The position numbers were made by a program, and so were the translations under genes. Source: Paracoccaceae bacterium (lineage in GTDB: Bacteria; Pseudomonadota; Alphaproteobacteria; Rhodobacterales; Rhodobacteraceae). From it: a stretch of DNA of 6,449 nt. The stretch lies in the NCBI GenBank assembly GCA_003512825.1, contig DOOI01000019.1:517-6965 (forward strand), written 5' to 3'. Positions within the stretch are counted from its first letter, which is position 1, and every line of letters starts with the position of its first letter. Below the pieces are notes generated by a model. That model was not told the DNA's origin. It was given only the letters and a program-made list of their open reading frames with translations, and searched no databases. Positions 1 through 6,102 of this stretch are shown one piece after another.

Positions 1-1
1 G

Positions 2-958
2 GGCGGGGTGAATGTGCTGCGCTATGGCAATGCGCGTGACCTATGCCTTGGGTTGGAAGTGGTTTTCGCCGATGGGCGAATTTGGAATGGGCTGTCGCGG
101 CTGAGGAAAGACAACACGGGCTATGATTTGCGAAACCTGCTGATTGGCTCGGAGGGGACTTTGGGCGTGATCACGGCCGCATCGTTGAAGTTGGTGCCGC
201 GCCCTGCGGGTGAGGGGACGGCGCTTTTGGTGGTGCCCTCGCCGGAAGCGGCGCTGGCGCTGTTGTCGATGGCGCGCGACCATATGGGCGAGGCGGTGAG
301 TGCGTTTGAGTTGATGAGTGGTGAGGGGCTACGGTTTCAGGCCGAGACGATGCCGGATCTGCGCCAACCCTTCGAGGCGCGCCCTGAGTGGTTCGTGCTG
401 ATCGATGTGGGGCTGGCGCGTGGACTGGATCCGGCACAGGCCTTGGAGACGTTATTTGCGGAAGCCTTTGAGGCGGGTTTGGTCAGCGATGGGATTGTCG
501 CGCAGAACGACGCGCAGCGCCACCAATTCTGGGAGGTGCGCGAGCAGATGCCAGAGGCGAACCGCCGAATTGGATCGGTGTCCTCGCATGATATTTCGGT
601 TCCCTTGGGATTGGTGCCTGAATTCATCCGTCGCGCTGACGCGCATTTTGGCACGATGGGCGATATCAGGATCAATTGCTTTGGCCATCTGGGCGACGGC
701 AATTTGCACTACAATATCTTCCCCGCGCAGGGGCGCAGCAAGGCGGAGTATGTAACGCGTCGCGATGAGATCAAGCGCGCGGTGCATGACATTTCGCATG
801 ATTTGGGTGGCTCGCATTCGGCTGAGCATGGCATTGGCCGTCTCAAGGTGCAGGATTTGATCACCTATGGGGATCCAGTGAAAATTGCGATGATGCGCGA
901 GATCAAGCGGGTTCTTGACCCGGTGGGTATTCTGAACCCCGGCGCTGTGCTGGGGTGA
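2..958 (+). CDS. FAD-linked oxidoreductase, GlcD/D-2-hydroxyglutarate dehydrogenase-like (5' truncated)
   Basis: This is the C-terminal part of a flavoprotein that oxidises a D-2-hydroxy acid to the 2-oxo acid, passing electrons to a quinone, cytochrome or electron-transfer flavoprotein. The reading frame is open to the left edge (codons for Gly-Gly precede the GTG at 8), and the first residues (GGVNVLRYGNARD) are the middle of a FAD-binding type 4 (PCMH) domain, so GTG 8 is not the true start; about 150 residues are probably missing from a family length near 470. Numbering from GTG 8, the FAD domain continues through IGSEGTLG (46-53). The C-terminal oxidase domain carries HDISVPL (194-200), the metal/substrate motif GHLGDGNLH (226-234), SAEHGIG (271-277) and the terminal LDPVGILNPG (303-312). 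All family motifs in the visible part are intact. D-2-hydroxyglutarate, D-lactate and glycolate are all possible substrates; the sequence alone does not decide. Confidence 0.9.
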   Translation, partial: GGVNVLRYGNARDLCLGLEVVFADGRIWNGLSRLRKDNTGYDLRNLLIGSEGTLGVITAASLKLVPRPAGEGTALLVVPSPEAALALLSMARDHMGEAVSAFELMSGEGLRFQAETMPDLRQPFEARPEWFVLIDVGLARGLDPAQALETLFAEAFEAGLVSDGIVAQNDAQRHQFWEVREQMPEANRRIGSVSSHDISVPLGLVPEFIRRADAHFGTMGDIRINCFGHLGDGNLHYNIFPAQGRSKAEYVTRRDEIKRAVHDISHDLGGSHSAEHGIGRLKVQDLITYGDPVKIAMMREIKRVLDPVGILNPGAVLG

Positions 959-960
959 GG

Positions 961-1003
961 CACGGGGGTGGCCCCGTGTGTCTGTGCCGGGCTCACCTCC
1001 CGG
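961..1003 (+). terminator. GC-rich hairpins, possible weak terminator after the FAD oxidoreductase gene
   Basis: Three bases after the stop codon, CACGGGG (961-967) can pair with CCCCGTG (972-978) around a 4-base loop. A second stem, CCGGG (987-991) with CCCGG (999-1003), follows with a 7-base loop. There is no clear run of T after either stem, so this is not a textbook intrinsic terminator. It may slow or end transcription, or protect the 3' end of the mRNA. Both stems were read directly by eye; folding energy was not calculated. Confidence 0.4.
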
Positions 1004-1032
1004 TCGATTGACCAAAGAGAAAGGCGAATGCG

Positions 1033-1905
1033 ATGCGCGAGACTGTGATTGGGGTGATTGGTGGCTCGGGTCTCTATGACATTGCGGGGCTTGAGGGGGC
1101 CGAATGGCAGACTGTGGAGGGGCCATGGGGCGCGCCGTCGGATCAACTTTTGGTAGGGGTTTTGGACGGGGTGAAAATGGTTTTCTTGCCTCGTCATGGG
1201 CGCGGGCATGTCCATAGTCCGACCTCGGTGCCGTATCGCGCCAATATTGACGCGCTCAAGCGGGTTGGGGTGACGGATGTTATCTCTGTCTCGGCTGTCG
1301 GATCGTTTCGCGAGGAGATGGCACCGGGGCATTTTGTCGTCGTAGATCAGTTTATTGATCGCACTTTTGCGCGCGAGAAGTCGTTTTTTGGGCCGGGGTG
1401 CGTGGCGCATGTCTCGGTGGCGCATCCGACCTGTGCGCGGCTTTCAGCGGTTTGTGCAGATTTGGCGGAAGCGGCGGGGGTGATTGTGCATCGCGGCGGC
1501 ACCTATCTGGCGATGGAAGGGCCGCAGTTTTCGACCTTGGCGGAAAGCCGGATGTATCGCGAGGTTTGGGGGGCGGATGTGATTGGGATGACCAATATGC
1601 CTGAGGCAAAACTGGCTCGGGAGGCCGAGCTTTGTTATGCCAGCGTGGCCATGGTGACGGATTACGACAGTTGGCACCCGGATCATGGAGAAGTGGATGT
1701 GACGCAGATCATCGCGACGCTGACCGGGAATGCGCGCAAGGCCGCAGCTATGGTCGCGGGCTTGCCCAAGCAGCTTGGCGCGGCGCGGGCGCCCTGTCCG
1801 CAGGGCTGTGACCGAGCCTTGGAAATGGCGATCATGACGGCCCCCGAAAAGCGGGATCCGGCGGTTATGGCGCGGCTCGATGCTGTGGCGGGACGGATGT
1901 TCTAA
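1033..1905 (+). CDS. mtnP: S-methyl-5'-thioadenosine phosphorylase
   Basis: Cytosolic enzyme that cleaves 5'-methylthioadenosine with phosphate to adenine and 5-methylthioribose-1-phosphate, clearing the by-product of polyamine and other SAM-consuming reactions. The 290-residue length fits the family. Visible motifs are the phosphate-binding GGSG (10-13), RHGRGHVH (54-61), SAVGS (87-91), the substrate-site MEGPQFST (161-168), MTNMPEAKLAREAE (186-199) and TDYDSWH (209-215). Asp210 and Asp212 are the pair that, in MTAP enzymes, recognises the 6-amino group and N7 of adenine; purine nucleoside phosphorylases for 6-oxopurines have Asn there. That supports methylthioadenosine rather than inosine or guanosine. 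ATG 1033 is chosen because the protein begins just before the first beta strand (VIGVIGGSG) and AAGG (1021-1024) lies 8 bases upstream; the ATG at 1028 is in another frame and stops soon. It overlaps the next gene by one base and works with apt downstream. Confidence 0.95.
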   Translation: MRETVIGVIGGSGLYDIAGLEGAEWQTVEGPWGAPSDQLLVGVLDGVKMVFLPRHGRGHVHSPTSVPYRANIDALKRVGVTDVISVSAVGSFREEMAPGHFVVVDQFIDRTFAREKSFFGPGCVAHVSVAHPTCARLSAVCADLAEAAGVIVHRGGTYLAMEGPQFSTLAESRMYREVWGADVIGMTNMPEAKLAREAELCYASVAMVTDYDSWHPDHGEVDVTQIIATLTGNARKAAAMVAGLPKQLGAARAPCPQGCDRALEMAIMTAPEKRDPAVMARLDAVAGRMF

Positions 1906-2624
1906 TGATTGGAATGCGCTGCGCGGTCTTGATCTGCTGCGCTATGGCTTTGATGGTCGTGATGGGGGCGGTCCGCGTTGCGACGGCGCAAGAGTTTGTG
2001 GTCAGTGACGGCGCGCTGGCGGATCGTGATTTCTATCGGCTGATTGCCTGCGCTGCCCCGCCCGGAGGCGCCTGTCAGAAACCATTTGTGCGCTGGGTTA
2101 CGGCAAGACCACTGACGGTTCAGTTGGAGCGGGTGGATCGGGCGTTTTTGGGAGGGAAGTCCAAGCGGGCGGATGCGGCTTTGGAGCGCGCTTTGCAGCG
2201 TATCGCCGCGACCGGTGTGGGGATTGAATTGCGCCGCGTCACAGGGGCCGTGGGGAAACCAGCAGACATTCGGATCTTGCTGCTTGATACGCCATCCGGA
2301 GAGCTTTTGGCAGGCACGGGGGTGCCGGGGTTGGATGGGCAGCGTTTGGGCGGGGCTTCGACGCGGATTTGGTTTGAGGCAGGCAAGAAGCCGGGTGAAG
2401 AGGCGCGGATTGCGCGGGCCGCCATTGTCTTCTCGCGGAGCCTCTCGATCCGGTCTTACGAGTCTGCGATGCTGGAGGAGTTGACACAAGCCTTGGGCTT
2501 GATGACGGATATCAGAAACCCATGGTATGAGCCGCGCTCGATTTTCTCGCAAGACAGTAATGCGATGAAGGATTTAGGCGCGCAGGATACGATGGTGGTG
2601 CAGCGGCATTACCCACCGAAATAA
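1905..2624 (+). CDS. DUF2927 family secreted protein of unknown function
   Basis: I recognise this as a DUF2927-type protein; no reaction is established. It begins with an export signal: Arg5, a hydrophobic stretch (about residues 6-23) and a probable signal peptidase I site after Ala-Thr-Ala (26-28), predicting a periplasmic protein of about 211 residues. There is no lipobox. The mature part has two cysteines (49 and 57) that could form a disulfide. The most conserved-looking region is near the C-terminus: EELTQALGL (191-199), then SIFSQDSNA (212-220), LGAQD (224-228) and RHYP (234-237). EELTQALGL sits where zinc proteases of the metzincin/gluzincin type would carry HExxHxxG, but both metal-binding His are absent. 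Its ATG shares one base with the mtnP stop (TAATG), implying translational coupling; ATG 1914 is a possible alternative start. Why an exported protein lies between two cytosolic adenine-salvage genes is unclear. Confidence 0.8.
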   Translation: MIGMRCAVLICCAMALMVVMGAVRVATAQEFVVSDGALADRDFYRLIACAAPPGGACQKPFVRWVTARPLTVQLERVDRAFLGGKSKRADAALERALQRIAATGVGIELRRVTGAVGKPADIRILLLDTPSGELLAGTGVPGLDGQRLGGASTRIWFEAGKKPGEEARIARAAIVFSRSLSIRSYESAMLEELTQALGLMTDIRNPWYEPRSIFSQDSNAMKDLGAQDTMVVQRHYPPK

Positions 2625-2628
2625 GCCT

Positions 2629-2635
2629 AAGGAGG
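2629..2635 (+). promoter_or_regulatory. Strong ribosome binding site for apt
   Basis: AAGGAGG is a near-ideal Shine-Dalgarno sequence, four bases before ATG 2640. It lies within the 15-base gap after the DUF2927 stop. It fixes the apt start and suggests apt is translated independently and more strongly than the overlapping gene before it. Confidence 0.8.
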
Positions 2636-2639
2636 CCCG

Positions 2640-3170
2640 ATGAAGACCGTGAAAGATTACATTCGCACTATCGCCGACTTCCCCCATGAGGGGATCTTGT
2701 TTCGTGATGTGACGACACTTTTTGCGGATCCACGCGGTTTTCGGATGTGCATTGATCAGTTGCTGCACCCCTATGCGGGGCAGCGAATTGATACGGTTGT
2801 TGGCTTGGAGGCGCGGGGGTTTATCCTTGGCGGAGCGGTGGCCCATCAATTGGGCTGTGGGTTTGTTCCTATTCGCAAGAAAGGCAAGTTGCCCGGTGCG
2901 GTGATTAGTGAGGCCTATACGCTTGAGTATGGTGAAGCAGTTGTCGAAGTGCATGATGACGCAATTGCCGCGGGACAAACGGTTTTGGTGGTCGATGATC
3001 TGCTGGCGACCGGGGGCACCGCCGCGGCGGGAATAAAGCTGGTGGAGCGCTTGGGGGGCGTGATCGTTGGCTGTGCTTTTGTGGTGGATTTGCCCGAATT
3101 GGGCGGACGAAAGAAGCTTGAGGAGATGGGCATGGATTTGCATGTGCTTTGTGAGTTTGAAGGACTTTGA
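2640..3170 (+). CDS. apt: Adenine phosphoribosyltransferase
   Basis: Cytosolic purine-salvage enzyme that joins adenine to 5-phosphoribosyl-1-diphosphate (PRPP), giving AMP and pyrophosphate. The 176 residues match the usual bacterial length of 170-185. Seen in order: the N-terminal hood segment [12 protein letters not shown] (14-25), LEARGF (56-61) near the active site, the flexible-loop region around KLPGAV to LEYG (83-98), and the PRPP-binding signature [13 protein letters not shown] (115-127) with its adjacent acidic pair Asp119-Asp120. The start is fixed by the AAGGAGG site just upstream. It is the third gene in the mtnP group and would consume the adenine made by MtnP, which pulls the phosphorylase reaction forward. 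No deviation from the family was noticed. Confidence 0.96.
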   Translation: MKTVKDYIRTIADFPHEGILFRDVTTLFADPRGFRMCIDQLLHPYAGQRIDTVVGLEARGFILGGAVAHQLGCGFVPIRKKGKLPGAVISEAYTLEYGEAVVEVHDDAIAAGQTVLVVDDLLATGGTAAAGIKLVERLGGVIVGCAFVVDLPELGGRKKLEEMGMDLHVLCEFEGL

Positions 3171-3223
3171 CGCATAGGCCTGCGGCCGCGACATGATCGG
3201 GCTGTGAGGGGTGGGAAGGCACG

Positions 3224-3251
3224 TTGACACGGCGGTGCGTTTCCCTATCGT
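3224..3251 (+). promoter_or_regulatory. Predicted sigma-70-type promoter of the tetronate operon
   Basis: A perfect -35 hexamer TTGACA (3224-3229) is followed after 16 bases by TATCGT (3246-3251), which matches the -10 consensus at four of six positions, including the first two. Transcription would start around 3257-3260, inside the palindrome at 3254-3271. The placement in the largest gap of the window, ahead of ltnD, supports it. The transcription start is inferred, not observed. Confidence 0.6.
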
Positions 3252-3253
3252 GA

Positions 3254-3271
3254 AATTTGGTATACCAAATT
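3254..3271. promoter_or_regulatory. 18-bp perfect palindromic operator, GntR/FadR-family type
   Basis: AATTTGGTATACCAAATT reads the same on both strands over all 18 bases, with symmetry centred between 3262 and 3263. Its core TTGGTATACCAA resembles operators of FadR-subfamily GntR repressors such as PdhR and LldR (TTGGT-n-ACCAA type). It starts two bases after the predicted -10 and covers the expected transcription start, the position where a bound repressor would block RNA polymerase. FadR-type regulators commonly control sugar-acid catabolic operons and respond to the substrate or an intermediate. No regulator gene is visible in this window, so its identity is inferred. Confidence 0.75.
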
Positions 3272-3311
3272 GTCGGACTGGCATGGTCGGCAAGAATTTT
3301 CGGGGGATGAC

Positions 3312-4205
3312 ATGGCGCGGATGACAGTCGTTGGGCTGGGCTCAATGGGAATGGGTATGGCGCAGTCGCTGGTGCGTGCCGGGCATGCGGTTTCGGGGTT
3401 TGATGTTGCACCGGGGCGCGCTGAAGCCTTGGTCGCTGGGGGCGGTGTTGCGGCCACTTTGGCAGAGGCGGCCGCACAGAGCGCGGTGGCTGTGATTGTG
3501 GTGCTTAATGCCGCGCAAACCGAAACGGTGCTTTACGGTCCTGAGGGTATTGCCCCGTTGATGCCAAAAGGTGGGGTTATTGTGTCCTGCGCGACGGTCT
3601 CGCCGGAGTTTGCCCGCGATATGGCCACGCGAGCCGAGGCCTTGGGATTGATGTATCTTGACGCGCCGATATCGGGTGGTGCTGCCAGAGCGGCTTCCGG
3701 GGAGTTGTCGATCATGGCGTCCGGATCTGAGGCGGCCTTTGCGGCGGCGAAGCCTGCGTTAGATGCCATGGCAGCAGTGGTGCATGATTTGGGACGCGAG
3801 ATTGGAAGTGGATCCGCGATGAAGGCGGTCAATCAGCTTTTGGCCGGGTCGCAGATTGCCTTGATGGGGGAGGCTTTGGCCTTTGCTTTGAGCCAAGGGC
3901 TTGATTTGCGTCAGGTATATTCAGTGATCACGCAGTCTGCGGGCAATTCGTGGATGTTCCAAAACCGCGCACCGCATGTGCTTGATGCCGATTACAGGCC
4001 GTTGTCGGCAGTGAATATCTGGCTCAAAGACCTTGGTATTGTGAAAGATATCGCGACGGGGGCCGGGGTGCCTGTGCCTTTGGTAGACACGGCCTTGGCA
4101 CAGTATCGCAAGGCGGCTGAGGCGGGGGATGGCGGGCTTGATGATGCGGCGGTCACCAAGGTTTACACGCGTGCGGCGGGCCTGAAGCTGCCGGGAGAAG
4201 CGTGA
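3312..4205 (+). CDS. ltnD: L-threonate 2-dehydrogenase (beta-hydroxyacid dehydrogenase family)
   Basis: NAD-dependent cytosolic oxidoreductase, predicted to oxidise L-threonate at C2 to 2-oxo-tetronate. Numbering from ATG 3312 (297 residues), the N-terminal Rossmann domain carries GLGSMG (8-13) and Asp31 at the end of the second beta strand, which favours NAD over NADP. The family substrate motif DAPISGGAARAASG spans 117-130, the catalytic Lys171 sits in AMKAVNQLL (169-177), and a second conserved Lys-Asp (239-240) follows in the all-alpha C-terminal domain. A longer reading from TTG 3270 is open, but that codon lies inside the operator and at the predicted transcription start, and its extra 14 residues precede the Rossmann strand. 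ATG 3312 has GGGG (3302-3305) in front; ATG 3321 is the alternative. The family also includes tartronate semialdehyde reductase and 3-hydroxyisobutyrate dehydrogenase; the otnK-otnC-otnI neighbours favour threonate. The stop overlaps the otnK start by one base. Confidence 0.85.
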   Translation: MARMTVVGLGSMGMGMAQSLVRAGHAVSGFDVAPGRAEALVAGGGVAATLAEAAAQSAVAVIVVLNAAQTETVLYGPEGIAPLMPKGGVIVSCATVSPEFARDMATRAEALGLMYLDAPISGGAARAASGELSIMASGSEAAFAAAKPALDAMAAVVHDLGREIGSGSAMKAVNQLLAGSQIALMGEALAFALSQGLDLRQVYSVITQSAGNSWMFQNRAPHVLDADYRPLSAVNIWLKDLGIVKDIATGAGVPVPLVDTALAQYRKAAEAGDGGLDDAAVTKVYTRAAGLKLPGEA

Positions 4206-5458
4206 TGCTGCTTGGCTGTATCGGCGACGATTTTACCGGATCAAGCGACTTGGGCAATACACTGACCAAAGAGGGGATGCGGGTTGTGCAATATGTAGGC
4301 GTGCCAACACGACCTGCGGAGGCGGGTGTGGAAGCGGGTGTCGTTGCGCTGAAGTCCCGGTCGATCCCTGCGGCGGAAGCCGTGGCACAATCTTTGGCAG
4401 CTTTGGAATGGCTCAAGGCGCAAGGCTGCACGCAGTTCCTTTTCAAATATTGCTCGACCTTTGATTCCACCGATGAAGGAAACATTGGGCCAGTGGCTGA
4501 GGCATTGGCTGCGGCGTTGGCGGCGGAAAAGGTGATCTGTTGTCCAGCGTTTCCGGCAACGGGGCGGCGGGTTTTCATGGGGCATTTGTTTGTTGGTGAT
4601 AGGTTGTTGAGTGAATGCGGGATGCAGAACCATCCGCTGACTCCGATGACAGACCCTGATTTGCGCCGGGTTTTGGCCGCGCAATGTCAAGGCAGCGTGG
4701 GGCATGTCAGCTTTGCCGATGTGGCCCTTGGTTTTGAGAGTGTTACAGCGGCCCTTGAGCGCGAGGCGCAGGCAGGGCACCGATTGGTGATTGCCGACGC
4801 GGTGACGGATCAGGATTTGCGGGTGCTGGGCGCTGCGGCGGCAGAGTTGCCGTTGCTGACAGGAGGCTCAGGTATTGCGTTGGGATTGGCGGAAAATTTC
4901 CGCGAGAAGGGGCAGTTGGCGGGCAGTGACGGCGCTTGGCGGGGTCAGTCTGGGCCCTGCGTTGCCTTGTCGGGGAGTTGTTCGATCGCAACGCGGGCGC
5001 AGGTAGAGGCGCATCGTGCCGCCCGGCATCCTTGCCGGGAAGTGACCGCGCAAGACGTGCTTTCGGGGGCGGTGAATGCGGTTGATTTGGCGGATTGGGC
5101 TATGGGCAGCGATGGGGTGCCCTTGATTTATTCATCGGCAGAGCCCGACGTGGTTGCTGCGGCGCAGGCCGCGCATGGACGTGCGCGGGTTGCGGCAGCG
5201 CTGGAGGGGCTTTTTGCACAGATCGCGCAGGCTTTGGTCCTGCGCGGAGTGGCGCGCTTGATCGTGGCAGGCGGTGAGACCTCCGGCGCAGTGGTAGAGG
5301 CGTTGGCCCCAGAGGCATTGGCCATTGGGCCAGAGATCGACCCCGGTGTGCCTGTCGTGCGCGCTGCTGATCAGCTGGTCTTGGCGCTCAAGTCAGGAAA
5401 CTTTGGCGCGGTTGATTTCTTTGAAAAGGCGTCTGGTGTGATGGAGGGGCGGGTATGA
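4205..5458 (+). CDS. otnK: 3-oxo-tetronate 4-kinase (four-carbon acid sugar kinase family)
   Basis: ATP-dependent kinase of the former DUF1537 family, predicted to phosphorylate 3-oxo-tetronate at O4, the step before decarboxylation. With ATG 4205 the protein has 417 residues, near the family's usual 410-430. The N-terminal sugar-acid-binding domain opens with the signature GDDFTGSSD (7-15) and continues with KYCSTFDST (81-89) and CPAFPATGR (113-121). The C-terminal nucleotide-binding domain has GGSG (220-223), SGSCS (256-260), the glycine-rich GGETSGAV (356-363) and the terminal FGAVDFF (400-406). A GTG at 4202 would add one residue, but ATG 4205 overlaps the ltnD stop as TGATG and is preceded by GGGAG (4193-4197) at seven bases, so I prefer it. 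It ends in a four-base ATGA overlap with otnC, implying coupled translation. The combination with an OtnC-type decarboxylase and OtnI argues against the related D-threonate kinase DtnK, which is paired with PdxA2. Confidence 0.9.
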   Translation: MLLGCIGDDFTGSSDLGNTLTKEGMRVVQYVGVPTRPAEAGVEAGVVALKSRSIPAAEAVAQSLAALEWLKAQGCTQFLFKYCSTFDSTDEGNIGPVAEALAAALAAEKVICCPAFPATGRRVFMGHLFVGDRLLSECGMQNHPLTPMTDPDLRRVLAAQCQGSVGHVSFADVALGFESVTAALEREAQAGHRLVIADAVTDQDLRVLGAAAAELPLLTGGSGIALGLAENFREKGQLAGSDGAWRGQSGPCVALSGSCSIATRAQVEAHRAARHPCREVTAQDVLSGAVNAVDLADWAMGSDGVPLIYSSAEPDVVAAAQAAHGRARVAAALEGLFAQIAQALVLRGVARLIVAGGETSGAVVEALAPEALAIGPEIDPGVPVVRAADQLVLALKSGNFGAVDFFEKASGVMEGRV

Positions 5459-6102
5459 CTGCGGAGGCGCGTCTCAGGGAAGAGATTTGCCGTTTTGGCC
5501 AATCGCTTTTTGACCGAGGTCTGACACCGGGGGCGTCTGGCAATATTTCGGCGCGCACTGAGGATGGCGGACTCTTGGTGACGCCGACTGGCGCGTCCTT
5601 GGGTGAGTTGGATCCGGCGCGGCTTTCGCGGTTTGATGCGGCGGGACAGTTCTTGGGAGGAGATCGGCCGACCAAGGAAATGGCGTTGCATCAGGCGTTT
5701 TATGAAACGCGGCATGGGTCGGGGGCCGTTGTGCATTTGCATTCCTGTCACGCGGTGGCTTGGGGGATGATGCCGGATGTGGATCCTGAAAATCTGCTGC
5801 CTCCTTTGACGGCTTATTCCATCATGCGGTTGGGCAAGGTGCAGCTCTTGCCATTTTTTCTGCCCGGCGATGCGGCGATGGGGACGGCCCTGCGTGGATT
5901 GGCAGGCAAGCGTTCGGCGGTTGTGCTGGCCAATCATGGGCCCGTGGTGGCAGGCAAGGAATTGGCTGCAACCGTTCAGGCGATGGAAGAGCTGGAAGAA
6001 ACGGCAAAGCTGGCCCTATTGACGCGCGGGCATGGGGTGATCGGATTGACGCCAGAGCAGGTGCAATCAGTGGTCACGCGATTTGACGTGGAGTGGGACT
6101 GA
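5455..6102 (+). CDS. otnC: 3-oxo-tetronate 4-phosphate decarboxylase (class II aldolase/adducin family)
   Basis: Metal-dependent lyase, predicted to decarboxylate 3-oxo-tetronate 4-phosphate to dihydroxyacetone phosphate and CO2, feeding glycolysis. The 215 residues make one class II aldolase domain. Visible motifs are GLTPGASGNIS (22-32) for phosphate/substrate binding, TPTGASLGELDP (43-54), the acidic catalytic residue Glu75 in PTKEMALH (72-79), metal ligands His94 and His96 in HLHSCH (94-99), and the third His161 in NHGPVVAG (160-167). All metal ligands are present, so it should be active. The start ATG is embedded in the last codons of otnK (ATGA), with GGAGGGG (5443-5449) five bases before it, and its stop shares one base with the otnI start. 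Relatives include L-fuculose-phosphate aldolase and the Ald2 aldolase of methylthio-sugar salvage; ltnD and otnK next to it make the tetronate role most likely. Confidence 0.88.
   Translation: MTAEARLREEICRFGQSLFDRGLTPGASGNISARTEDGGLLVTPTGASLGELDPARLSRFDAAGQFLGGDRPTKEMALHQAFYETRHGSGAVVHLHSCHAVAWGMMPDVDPENLLPPLTAYSIMRLGKVQLLPFFLPGDAAMGTALRGLAGKRSAVVLANHGPVVAGKELAATVQAMEELEETAKLALLTRGHGVIGLTPEQVQSVVTRFDVEWD

Noticed and set aside
1008..1013. TTGACC as a -35 element for mtnP
   Set aside because: Only 19 bases separate it from the mtnP start codon, leaving no room for a -10 element and a leader.
452..1126. 224-residue minus-strand open frame across the FAD gene end and the mtnP start
   Set aside because: It is antisense to two clearly conserved genes, has a low-complexity Arg/Pro/His-rich composition typical of shadow frames in GC-rich DNA, and shows no motif.
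3182..3189. GCGGCCGC palindrome as a regulatory site
   Set aside because: An eight-base GC palindrome is expected by chance in DNA of this composition and lies upstream of the promoter without further symmetry around it.
2574..3477. Two long overlapping minus-strand open frames (2574-3293 and 2905-3477) over apt and the regulatory gap
   Set aside because: They would run through apt, the promoter and the operator, have no recognisable domain, and are rich in Pro, Arg, His and Ser as expected of antisense shadows.
4205..5458. D-threonate kinase (DtnK) assignment for the kinase
   Set aside because: That pathway pairs the kinase with a PdxA2-type dehydrogenase; here the partners are an LtnD-type dehydrogenase, an OtnC-type decarboxylase and an OtnI-type isomerase.
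5455..6102. Class II aldolase as the Ald2 enzyme of a methylthioadenosine shunt, given mtnP nearby
   Set aside because: The gene is embedded by overlapping codons between otnK and otnI in a separate operon with its own promoter, and no mtnA or methylthioribose kinase is present, so the tetronate decarboxylase role fits better.
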